Assembly (NCBI GenBank): GCA_016786615.1
Contig: JAEUVX010000002.1
Location: 124,001-188,000 of the forward strand
Source: Flavipsychrobacter sp.
GTDB taxonomy: Bacteria; Bacteroidota; Bacteroidia; Chitinophagales; Chitinophagaceae
DNA: 64,000 nt
Direction: 5' to 3'
Shown: positions 51,729 through 59,299 of the stretch, piece after piece
How the letters are laid out: each line of letters opens with the position of its first letter
Numbering within the stretch: position 1 is the first letter of the stretch
Made by a program: the position numbers and the translations under genes
Notes under the pieces: generated by a model
The model's database searches: none
What the model saw: the letters and a program-made list of their open reading frames with translations, nothing else
What the model was told of the DNA's origin: nothing

Positions 51729-53084
51729 CTACTGAATAGCCAATCTTTGTATTGCAGCACCATCTTTGCCAGATACCACAATCTGATAGATGCCCTTGGT
51801 ATAGTGCGAAACATCAATAGTATGAACTAACTCGCTTGTTGACCCACTATACACAATTCTCCCATTCATATCAGACATGGTTACAGCAAAAGGTTCTTTT
51901 GCCTGGCTATTTAGATTTAATGAAATCGTTTTGGTTGCAGGGTTAGGATAAACAGAAAAAGACAAGTCACTAACCACAGTCTCTTTCACACCAAGCACAT
52001 TCGAATTTTCTAACCTTATCACCTCTTTTGTTGTTCTATTCACAAACCAGATACGATTATCATTGTCTATTTTCACTCCCATTACTCCAGGTGCACCTGT
52101 ACTGATAGATCCTTTCAGTGTTGCAGGTGTTGTTGTCACATCATATATATACAGCTTACCATCGGCATTATCACTTACTACGATTCTGCCAGAACGATAA
52201 TCAATTCCGCAAGGTGAGGTAAGACCTGAAGCCACAATTGTTTCAGTTGTTGTATTAATAACAGATTCATAAACAGCTAATGGCTCGCCAGCAGTTACCG
52301 GCACAGTAAGACTACTGCCTTTCACGCCGCTGTTTGTTTTAAGCCGCATTATCTTTCCAGATCCGCCATCTACTATATAAAGCCAGTTGTTCTGCTTGTC
52401 CAGCGCTAGGTGGCTTGGCATATTAGGTTTTCTGGTTACTGTCACATCAGTATAACGATATATTCGTCCATCCGAGTGGTCATCTCCACCAATCACGTGG
52501 GGAGTAGCAAAATGGTACTTACAAATATTACCATTATGACCATCAAAATACCAATACACATTGCCGGTATCGTGTACTACCCCCATTCCAAAAGGACTTT
52601 GATGCAACATGTCTAGATGGCTACCTAATGGCTGTCCAGTCACCCAGTTATTCTGGTTAATTCTTGCAAAGATTGAGGTATCGCTCGACCAGAGAGCAGG
52701 CCCCATAAATGTTGAAGTCGGCGAGCTAGTATTCTTAATTTCCTGTGCAGAACAAAATGTGCCATTATTACCCATCGCAATAGCAACTGCATTAGCCATA
52801 AAATGGTCGTTGTGAGAGTCGCGACGGAATTGTGAAAACTGTGTTGGTTTTCCTGCATCAAAAAATATAACTACACTACCACCATTCAACTCTTTGTTGA
52901 GCACCCATAGCTCTCCTGGACGCTCAGGAACAAAATCCAAATCATGTGGCGCCGTCAGATTGCTTGAAGCATTGCCAATAACTTTAAAAGTGTTTGACCC
53001 TGTCAGGTATTTATCCAGTTCACTTTGTGCTAAGGCAGCAGAACTAATACAAGCCTGTAGCAATAGAAATAGTCCCTTTTTCAT
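51729..53084 (-). CDS. Secreted beta-propeller (NHL-like) protein with T9SS type A sorting domain
   Basis: 451 aa. Signal peptide ends SAALAQS. Residues about 30-350 contain repeated blade-like units (APHDLDFVPERPGELWVLNK, PSHLALDKQNNWLYIVDGGSGKIMRLK, CGIDYRSGRIVVSDNADGKLYIYD, GVKIDNDNRIWFVNRTTKEVIRLE), typical of NHL/SMP-30-like six-bladed propellers. The C-terminal about 85 residues form a type A sorting domain (FSVYPNPATKTISLNL ... TKGIYQIVVSGKDGAAIQRLAIQ). It is exported to the surface through T9SS. Catalytic function is not evident. It lies inside the copper island, convergent with the multicopper oxidase. Confidence 0.8.
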   Translation of the reverse strand: MKKGLFLLLQACISSAALAQSELDKYLTGSNTFKVIGNASSNLTAPHDLDFVPERPGELWVLNKELNGGSVVIFFDAGKPTQFSQFRRDSHNDHFMANAVAIAMGNNGTFCSAQEIKNTSSPTSTFMGPALWSSDTSIFARINQNNWVTGQPLGSHLDMLHQSPFGMGVVHDTGNVYWYFDGHNGNICKYHFATPHVIGGDDHSDGRIYRYTDVTVTRKPNMPSHLALDKQNNWLYIVDGGSGKIMRLKTNSGVKGSSLTVPVTAGEPLAVYESVINTTTETIVASGLTSPCGIDYRSGRIVVSDNADGKLYIYDVTTTPATLKGSISTGAPGVMGVKIDNDNRIWFVNRTTKEVIRLENSNVLGVKETVVSDLSFSVYPNPATKTISLNLNSQAKEPFAVTMSDMNGRIVYSGSTSELVHTIDVSHYTKGIYQIVVSGKDGAAIQRLAIQ

Positions 53085-53606
53085 ACTTTATTTTTTTTAG
53101 CAATTAGTTTTTGATAACAATAATGTATTGGATGTGGCATCTGTTCTGATTTTTAAGACACAAACTTCATTGAGCAGTTGACAACATACAATAGTAGCAT
53201 TGAATTGATTATTAGCAGCATGAACAGTATTGGTATACACCAACCAGCACATCAAGAGTTCATTCAATAACGAAACTATTGGTTGCACCTTCAACTTTCC
53301 ATACAACATTGGTTAGATCAGGATATACTTTTGATCGCTAATAAGACATTGCAGCTATTACGGACCATTCAATACATGCCGCAGAAAACTCACGACATAG
53401 ACTCTCATAGCATTTCGTATTTCAACCGCCATTAAACACTTACGCATGTTAGCACAAGCATCAAGTTGAGTAGACAATAATTTTGATAATACTATAAATA
53501 GTCGCGATATGAAATTTGATTACGGCAAGCCCATATGTCAAAATATATGCAAAGTACTTCCAGCCATGCACCTCAAAAGGTACGGCTATTACATACAGTC
53601 ACTTTA
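53085..53606. other. Gene-free AT-rich stretch
   Basis: About 520 bp between the propeller gene and the HYC_CC_PP gene. A short open frame at 53097-53309 shows no family features. No hairpin or promoter stands out. Confidence 0.4.
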
Positions 53607-53996
53607 TCAAATAAGGAAGACCTCATTCAGGATATAAAGAGGTGGGAGGCAAATATCTGGTGGAGAGTTGTTATGAATAGACTTTTCTACCTCTTGATTA
53701 ACTGCGGAAGAAAAATGAGGCGAATCACAGTAAGTTGGTAAATCTGCCAGTAGAATTGTTTGAAAATTCAGTTTGGGTCCCTTACCTATAAAATCACATC
53801 CATTCTTTTTAAACTTGATTTTATTTTCTTTGCAACACCCTGGAGGCATTACTTTTTTCTTACAACATTTTTTTTTGTGATTATCCTTAAATGTAATGTA
53901 CTTAAGATGTCCTCCACAGTGATGAAAGTTCATACTAATGCCAAACGCACAAAGCGTATAACTAACTAAAAGTAGTATGACTAAAAATCTCTTCAT
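53607..53996 (-). CDS. HYC_CC_PP family protein, copy 1
   Basis: 129 aa with a signal-anchor (MKRFLVILLLVSYTLCAFG). The family marks are present in order: FHHCGGHLKYI (the HYC-type motif), a Cys-pair region KKKCCKKKVMPPGCCKENK, and the late PPDICLPPLYIL. The Cys-rich, Lys-rich middle could bind copper or other soft metals. These proteins are Bacteroidota-specific and of unknown function, often beside copper or mercury genes. A second, diverged copy lies at 55078 on the opposite strand. Confidence 0.7.
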   Translation of the reverse strand: MKRFLVILLLVSYTLCAFGISMNFHHCGGHLKYITFKDNHKKKCCKKKVMPPGCCKENKIKFKKNGCDFIGKGPKLNFQTILLADLPTYCDSPHFSSAVNQEVEKSIHNNSPPDICLPPLYILNEVFLI

Positions 53997-54478
53997 CTAA
54001 AGCGATTATATCAAATCCATGTTAATATACAATAATCTCACGATATACATGTAAGCTTTAACAAAAATATGACAATCGAGCTCAGATGAAATATCATTGT
54101 TGTCTTAACCATAAGACATGTACATGATGATACTTTGTTGACTACCAATAAAATACTCAGATGCAGCCTTGATAGCAATACAGATTACTGGTTCTTATAC
54201 CATTTTTACTTATCTGGCTATAACCTCAGAATGGAGTCTATCAAAAACTAAAAAAACAATTTTATCATGATCATGCTATAATAACTGTATACAAGGCTGA
54301 AAAACGCAATTCAGCTTAAGAACTTAAAAAGAAATTTGAAGCTGTCTCTTTTCAGTTTTATTAATAAAAAACAATAAGATTACAGCTTTGTCTTGTTATC
54401 AAACAAGTCTAAATTAATGTTCAAGTTAAAAGGATAGTACCCACTTCTACGACTTACGGAAATGGGCTGAAAATATAG

Positions 54479-54503
54479 AAGCCTCTCAAAAATTGAGAGG
54501 CTT
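54479..54503. terminator. Terminator-like hairpin next to repeat copy 2
   Basis: Perfect 11-bp stem AAGCCTCTCAA / TTGAGAGGCTT with loop AAA, followed by TTTT on the plus strand. The same type of hairpin precedes repeat copy 1. Confidence 0.6.
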
Positions 54504-54506
54504 TTT

Positions 54507-54541
54507 TCTGTGGAGTCTACGGAACGAGTGTCGAACCAATT
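54507..54541. repeat. Three-copy repeat, copy 2
   Basis: 35 bp, one base different from copy 1. Weaker similarity with copy 3 continues for roughly another 110 bp (e.g. GAAGGATTT, ACAGTG-ACTTG-CTT, AGAAAACTG). Confidence 0.75.
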
Positions 54542-55077
54542 GAAGGATTTCCCCCCCCCAAAAAAACAGTGCAACTTGACTTCACTAGGTATTTATAAAG
54601 CTCACTTATAAAATCTAAAATATCAGAAAACTGGTTATTTTAAAATAATAGAGCTAATTAAAGAAAAGATAAAAGTGTCAATATGGTTCTTTTATATTTT
54701 CTAATGTACGCTATAGCTATCGTTAACTATAAATATAACTCTATATCTAGATGGCGCAGTACATACATTTTTCTTGCTTCCAAATTTGTCACATTTTACA
54801 CAAACTATTGAAAATAAAGAATATAGCTATCAAATTAAGTCACTCATTTGTTACAGGTTTGTAACAAAATTCTAGTAAATCTATTTACGGTCGAGAGACT
54901 AGTGCATTTTTCGTTATATCTAAAATGACTAATACAGAAGGATATGAACAATAATCTGCCGGACTTTACTTAACAAACTTCGAACTTGATTATAAGTAGT
55001 ATCTCTTTATTGTTTTTTAAAGGATGACCAAAATTTTGCTCTTCTTAACATATTTTTTTTATATTTACATACATACA

Positions 55078-55476
55078 ATGAGAAAAGTATTAGCCATATG
55101 CGTGTTTATAAGCTATATGCTTTCGGCATCTGGCGTTAGCATTTCTCTTCATCACTGTGCAGGAGAACTCAAATACATTTCGGTAGGTGAAGATGATGAC
55201 CATGAAGTTAAATGCTGTAAGGGAAAAACAGATATGCCCGATAGCTGCTGCAACAGCAATATTATCAGCTTTAAGAAAACCGAAGACAATAATCTTCAGC
55301 CTTTTTTCACTATAGAGAATATTCTATTTGACGATGTAATAATTCCTCATTTTGCATCTTTTGTAACATACCATATTGGGGGATTTTATGACAGGTCTGT
55401 AATATTATTCAGGCCTCCACCCAATCGAACGGGTACTCTCCCGCTATATATTTTCCATTCCGTCTTTCGTATTTGA
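55078..55476 (+). CDS. HYC_CC_PP family protein, copy 2
   Basis: 132 aa from MRKVLAICVFISYM (ATG at 55078; an earlier in-frame ATG at 55024 gives an unusual double hydrophobic start). Marks: LHHCAGELKYIS, then KCCKGKTDMPDSCCNSN and the RPPPNRTGTLPLYIF end. Compared with copy 1 the layout is the same, but the sequences are well diverged. An acidic GEDDDHE stretch precedes the Cys pair. Probably in the periplasm or anchored in the inner membrane. It lies upstream of the heavy-metal-binding lipoprotein operon. Confidence 0.72.
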   Translation: MRKVLAICVFISYMLSASGVSISLHHCAGELKYISVGEDDDHEVKCCKGKTDMPDSCCNSNIISFKKTEDNNLQPFFTIENILFDDVIIPHFASFVTYHIGGFYDRSVILFRPPPNRTGTLPLYIFHSVFRI

Positions 55477-55564
55477 TACAATCAATATCAAATAACCTGA
55501 TCAATAGATTGGGCTACAGGCGTTTAAAGCCTGCTATTATCTTTTATCTAAAAAACAATATTTT

Positions 55565-55747
55565 ATGCGTATTTCAATAAGGCGCAGCATCATATATATT
55601 GGGCTTATTGCGTCAACATCGTTTGTAGCTTGTACAGACAAGCAATACTCTAAGTATCAATGCCCGATGAAATGTGAGCAAGAAAAGACATACGACAAAC
55701 CTAGCAAATGCCCTGTTTGCGGTATGAATATAAAAGGAATTGAATAA
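55565..55747 (+). CDS. Small heavy-metal-binding-domain lipoprotein
   Basis: 60 aa. A basic start and signal ending in the lipobox SFVAC, then QCPMKCEQEKTY and KCPVCGMNIKG: this is the heavy-metal-binding domain (YHS-related, as found at the N-terminus of some CusB proteins and Cu ATPases) with two Cys-Pro motifs. Mature length is under 40 residues. It probably binds copper or another soft metal at the periplasmic membrane face. It begins an apparent operon with the thioredoxin-like and peroxidase genes. Confidence 0.75.
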   Translation: MRISIRRSIIYIGLIASTSFVACTDKQYSKYQCPMKCEQEKTYDKPSKCPVCGMNIKGIE

Positions 55748-55776
55748 TCATATAATCACAATAAAAAGATCTGACA

Positions 55777-56556
55777 ATGAAAAAAATAATAATGGCAGTA
55801 TCTCTGCTACTTACTGTAACCAGTGTATTGAATGCACAAACAACTGCTACAAATTTCACAGCGCAGGACTGTAGTTCTACAAACCGTACATTATTTACCG
55901 AACTGAACAATGGGAAAATAGTTGTACTCGTATGGGTTATGCCATGCGGCTCATGCATTAACGGAGCAAAAGCAGCATATAATGCAGCACAAAGCTTTGC
56001 AACATCTCACCCTGGAAAAGTACTATACTATATGGCTGATGATTTAGGAGATGCTACCTGTAGCGATTTATCTACATGGATAACATCAAACAGTATAGGC
56101 AACGTCAGCAATATGACACTTTTCAGCAATGCAGGAAACGTCATTAAAGAAAGCGACTTTGGCGGCACAGGCATGCCCCATGTTGTTGTAATAGGTGGAA
56201 CAGACCACAAAATATACTACAACAAAAAGAACAGTGCTACGAATGACTTATCCGGTATAACCACTGCTATTAACAGTGCTATAGCAGGCACTACAGGCAT
56301 TGCTGAAGTTGTTAATGAAATAAGTTTCGGCGTTTCTCCCAATCCTGCTCAGTCAACAATTACGATTACAAGTACGAATGCTATAAAGAAAGTGGTTGTT
56401 ATGTCAATGTCCGGACAGGTGATGAAAGAAGAAACCTATGCTAATGGTAAAATAAACCCTACAATCAGTCTATCAGCTTTAGCTACGGGTGTTTATAGTA
56501 TAAAGGTGACAGATATTACAAATAAATCTGCTGTTGAGAAAATAGTAAAAGAATAA
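55777..56556 (+). CDS. Thioredoxin-like secreted protein with T9SS type A sorting domain
   Basis: 259 aa with signal peptide ending VLNAQTT. The region KIVVLVWVMPCGSCINGAKAAYNAAQSF places a C-x-x-C (Cys-Gly-Ser-Cys) after a beta strand exactly as in thioredoxin folds, and GTGMPHVVVIGGTDHKIYY carries the cis-Pro-type strand. The C-terminal about 80 residues are a sorting domain (FGVSPNPAQSTITITS ... LATGVYSIKVTD). A redox-active protein on the cell surface, perhaps tied to the peroxidase encoded 2 bp downstream. Its substrate is unknown. Confidence 0.78.
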   Translation: MKKIIMAVSLLLTVTSVLNAQTTATNFTAQDCSSTNRTLFTELNNGKIVVLVWVMPCGSCINGAKAAYNAAQSFATSHPGKVLYYMADDLGDATCSDLSTWITSNSIGNVSNMTLFSNAGNVIKESDFGGTGMPHVVVIGGTDHKIYYNKKNSATNDLSGITTAINSAIAGTTGIAEVVNEISFGVSPNPAQSTITITSTNAIKKVVVMSMSGQVMKEETYANGKINPTISLSALATGVYSIKVTDITNKSAVEKIVKE

Positions 56557-56558
56557 TT

Positions 56559-57635
56559 ATGAGGAAAATCGCAATATTAGCATTTGTAGTTGTGTCTATC
56601 GTAACTACAAATGCTTGTCGTAAAGAGAAATCACAACAGCAAGATCAGGTTACCTACAATCCAACAGCTATGACTGTTGATGTGCCCGCATATGTTAAAA
56701 ACTATGTTGGTGACATGAAGCATCCTGATAATAACCCACTGACTGTTGAAGGTGTAGCATTAGGAAGAAAATTGTTCTATGAAAAGATGCTGAGCGATAA
56801 TATGACCATGAGTTGTGCAACATGCCATAAGCAGGAAAATGCGTTTGATGATCCGCGTGCCTTCAGCGAAGGTACTAATGGTGCATTGGGCGATAGAAAT
56901 GCAATGGCTATCATCAATCTTGCATGGAACACAGCATTCTTCTGGGATGGTAGACGTGCAACATTGGAAGAACAAGCACACGACCCTGTAACCAATCCTA
57001 TAGAAATGGCAAATACATGGCCAGAAGTTGTCAAAAGGTTGCAAAACACTAATACTTACCCTGATTTATTTTACAAAGCATTTGGCACTAAAACGATTGA
57101 TAGCAATCTTGTTGTAAAGGCGATTGCACAATTTGAAAGAACATTTGTGTCTTACAATTCACGCTTTGATAAATATTTTCACAAAGGAGATAGCACTGCT
57201 TTAACACAGCAGGAGAAAAACGGACTTGCTATTTTTAAAGGTAAGGGTATGTGTAATAATTGCCATCTGATGAATACGCAACTTTCTGACAATGTTTTCA
57301 GGAATAATGGCCTGGATGTAAACCCTAAAGATGCTGGTCTGATGAAGTTCACAGGGTTACAGTCTGATAGAGGAAAGTTTAAAGTACCAACGTTGCGCAA
57401 TATTGCAAAAACAGCTCCTTACATGCACGACAGCAGGTTTGCAACACTTGAAGAAGTAGTGGAGTTTTATAGCGAAAAAGTGCAGCAAAGCAGTCCGAAT
57501 ATTGATGAACATATGCCGGATTACGGTTCAGGATTAAAACTGGCCAAACAAGAAAAAACCGATTTGATAGCATTCCTGCATACGCTTACAGATCAGGATT
57601 TTCTGACAAACCTTGCATTTAGTGAACCGAAGTAA
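56559..57635 (+). CDS. Di-haem cytochrome c peroxidase (CcpA/MauG family), island copy
   Basis: 358 aa with a lipoprotein-like signal (IVTTNACRKEK). Two haem c motifs: CATCHKQENAF near residue 86 and CNNCHLMNTQ near 232. Other family blocks are LGRKLFYEKMLSDNMTMSC, GDRNAMAIINLAWNTAFFWDGR, EQAHDPVTNPIEM and PTLRNIAKTAPYMHDSRFATLEEVVEFY. It is longer than the core copy at 33965 and belongs to the same superfamily. Predicted periplasmic peroxidase or MauG-like oxidase. It is last in the operon with the thioredoxin-like protein (2-bp spacing). Confidence 0.9.
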   Translation: MRKIAILAFVVVSIVTTNACRKEKSQQQDQVTYNPTAMTVDVPAYVKNYVGDMKHPDNNPLTVEGVALGRKLFYEKMLSDNMTMSCATCHKQENAFDDPRAFSEGTNGALGDRNAMAIINLAWNTAFFWDGRRATLEEQAHDPVTNPIEMANTWPEVVKRLQNTNTYPDLFYKAFGTKTIDSNLVVKAIAQFERTFVSYNSRFDKYFHKGDSTALTQQEKNGLAIFKGKGMCNNCHLMNTQLSDNVFRNNGLDVNPKDAGLMKFTGLQSDRGKFKVPTLRNIAKTAPYMHDSRFATLEEVVEFYSEKVQQSSPNIDEHMPDYGSGLKLAKQEKTDLIAFLHTLTDQDFLTNLAFSEPK

Positions 57636-57745
57636 ACGAAATATGTACTGAAAATACTAAGGAGTACAACTTCTTTCCTTTTTCAGAAATCTTGTTGCTG
57701 GTAATATTGGCTGTAATCTACAGGATATACTGTATAATGGTAAGT

Positions 57746-57804
57746 ATATGAAAACCGATCCGCACATACAGTGTTATTGTCGTATGTACGGAAGGTTTTC
57801 ATAT
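57746..57804. repeat. Long imperfect inverted repeat
   Basis: ATATGAAAACC, GAT, CCG, C, ACATAC on the left (57746-57769) pairs with GTATGT, A, CGG, AA, GGTTTTCATAT on the right (57782-57804); about 20 of 23 positions pair, with a 12-nt loop. No T-tract follows on either strand, so it is not a usual terminator. Confidence 0.65.
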
Positions 57805-57825
57805 TGAAGCAAAAAAAAACATGAA

Positions 57826-57853
57826 AAAGTAACACGAACGAATATGTTACTTT
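57826..57853 (+). terminator. Weak terminator-like hairpin
   Basis: AAAGTAACA (57826-57834) / TGTTACTTT (57845-57853), 10-nt loop, followed by CTATAA. It may end the peroxidase operon, but the T-tract is poor. Confidence 0.35.
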
Positions 57854-58335
57854 CTATAATGAACGTCTTTGTAAAAAATAGTTTAGAACGTTACTACTTG
57901 TATTACAATCTGTTCAGACACAAACTATTGAAAGCATAGATAGTAAGTTAAGGCTGTTCCTTGTATCCAACAAGACTACATTAATATTGATGAGTCTCTG
58001 CAAATGAAGGATTTATTACTTATGAGATTTATACTACAGACGGATGTCAGGTTAACGAAAACAATATAGCGAGCATAGACAAACAAGTAAAAATCAGTAC
58101 AAATGGATTAATAGATTGTACTAATATTATTACAAATAAAAGGATTGAGTAAATATGATTTAGTATACAAAGAGATTAATTGTAGTAATACATTAATATT
58201 CAGTACTCCAAATTGAATAAAACCGATCTACATAATGTTGGTCAGTTTTATTTTCCAATCTCTACAGGAAGCTCGAACCGTAAATACATTGATTATCACA
58301 ATCATACAAATAATAAATTATGTAAAAAGTCGAAC

Positions 58336-58369
58336 CCCTGAAAAACCGCTACAGTAGAGACTTTCAGGG
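58336..58369. repeat. Hairpin next to repeat copy 3
   Basis: CCCTGAAA (58336-58343) / TTTCAGGG (58362-58369). It holds the position of the AAGCCTCT-type hairpins beside copies 1 and 2, but its sequence differs. Confidence 0.5.
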
Positions 58370-58388
58370 AGTTTAAAATTTTGGAGAG

Positions 58389-58420
58389 TGGGGTCTACGG
58401 AACGAGTGTCGAACCAACTG
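58389..58420. repeat. Three-copy repeat, copy 3
   Basis: GTGGGGTCTACGGAACGAG followed by TGTCGAACCAACTG; two differences from copy 2 over the shared core. Similarity with copy 2 continues to about 58545 in degraded form. Confidence 0.7.
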
Positions 58421-58569
58421 AAGGATTTTTTCTGGCGTATATATCCCTTAAAAGACAGTGTAGACTTGGCTTTAAGCGGTTTACATCGAGTCAATTATTC
58501 AAACTCGTTCAAAATATAATATTTTAGAAAACTGATGATTATTGATAATGTGAGCCTGCTTTAACCAAT

Positions 58570-58600
58570 AAAAAAGGAGCCATTGAAGGCTCCTTTTTTT
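58570..58600 (+). terminator. Strong rho-independent terminator without an obvious gene
   Basis: Perfect 12-bp stem AAAAAAGGAGCC / GGCTCCTTTTTT, loop ATTGAA. No plus-strand gene lies upstream for about 930 bp and on the minus strand it faces the end of the DoxX gene 250 bp away. It may be left over from a lost gene or end an unseen small RNA. Confidence 0.7.
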
Positions 58601-58684
58601 ATTTATATCGTATACTATTATGCTATTACAAACTATCAGCCTAAATCAGTAGCCAGACGGTGCCGTATTTCTTGTTCACTTCTG

Positions 58685-58774
58685 TGTAGCATTATGTAGC
58701 ATTTCATCTAAATCATTGAACATAAATAAGATAGATCGCAAATCTTGCGTTTTAATTGTAGCATTTTTGTAGCA
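58685..58774. repeat. Four TGTAGCA direct repeats in two pairs
   Basis: TGTAGCA at 58685-58691, 58695-58701, 58757-58763 and 58768-58774. Within each pair the starts are 10 or 11 bp apart, i.e. about one helical turn. Such spacing fits arm-type sites of a tyrosine recombinase or a transcription-factor array. Confidence 0.45.
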
Positions 58775-58848
58775 GGTATATAGTATAACCCTCACTATAT
58801 ATCTCTAGCTTAATAATACTATATAGTACTGTTATCTCGGATAATGGA

Positions 58849-59244
58849 TTATATATTTCTATTAAATATCCTTTCTATAATCTGGCTCTTATAAACCCAT
58901 AATAGTATAGCACAAGCTATCCATACAATAACAGCCATATAGAACAATTGTCCACCATCACCCATTACTTCAATTCCGAGTTTGGTTAAATGAAAGAAAA
59001 TAGCACCACTCATTGTGCCGATAGCAAGCAGCGCACCAAATGCTACGGTTCGTGGAACAATCAATAATATGGAGGCAATGAGCTCTGCGATACCAGAGGC
59101 ATAACGCCCCCATGGCTCCATGCCTACAGTTGTAAATATATATTTACTCTCCTCGCTTCCACCAAACTTATGGCCAAGTGTTTGTAATAGAATATACGCT
59201 GCGACGATACGCAGTATCCACATGAATATCTTTTTAGATTGCAT
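58849..59244 (-). CDS. DoxX-family small membrane protein
   Basis: 131 aa with four hydrophobic helices. LRIVAAYILLQTLGHKFGGSEESKYIFTTVGMEPWGRYASGIAELIASILLIVPRT has the DoxX/DoxD family form (helix 1 with a G-H-K-F after it, an interhelical loop, then G-x-x-E-L/I in helix 2). Members are often linked to thiol and oxidative homeostasis, but the activity is not established. It is 55 bp downstream of the Crp-type regulator gene in the same orientation and may be its target. Confidence 0.75.
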   Translation of the reverse strand: MQSKKIFMWILRIVAAYILLQTLGHKFGGSEESKYIFTTVGMEPWGRYASGIAELIASILLIVPRTVAFGALLAIGTMSGAIFFHLTKLGIEVMGDGGQLFYMAVIVWIACAILLWVYKSQIIERIFNRNI

Positions 59245-59299
59245 TACAATATCTTTTTATAATGCAATACTAAGTTTCACCAGAATATTAATTTGTCGT

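Larger units (their letters stand above)
53997..55077. other. Long non-coding region between the two HYC_CC_PP genes
   Basis: About 1.1 kb, strongly AT-rich. It contains the hairpin at 54479-54503, repeat copy 2 at 54507-54541 and a C9A7 homopolymer run at 54551-54566. No convincing gene is visible; it looks like decayed mobile DNA. Confidence 0.55.
57636..58848. other. Gene-free region with inverted repeats and repeat copy 3
   Basis: About 1.2 kb without a plausible gene. It contains a long inverted repeat (57746-57804), a smaller hairpin (57826-57853), a hairpin at 58336-58369, repeat copy 3 at 58389-58420, a strong terminator at 58570-58600 and TGTAGCA repeats at 58685-58774. It probably marks the right border of the island. 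Confidence 0.55.

Noticed and set aside
53097-53309. 70-codon open frame in the gap after the propeller gene
   Set aside because: No signal peptide, family motif or convincing start; the stretch looks decayed.
54551-54566. C9A7 homopolymer run as a phase-variation switch
   Set aside because: It lies in non-coding sequence, not inside a gene or between promoter elements, so a switch is unsupported; sequencing error is also possible.
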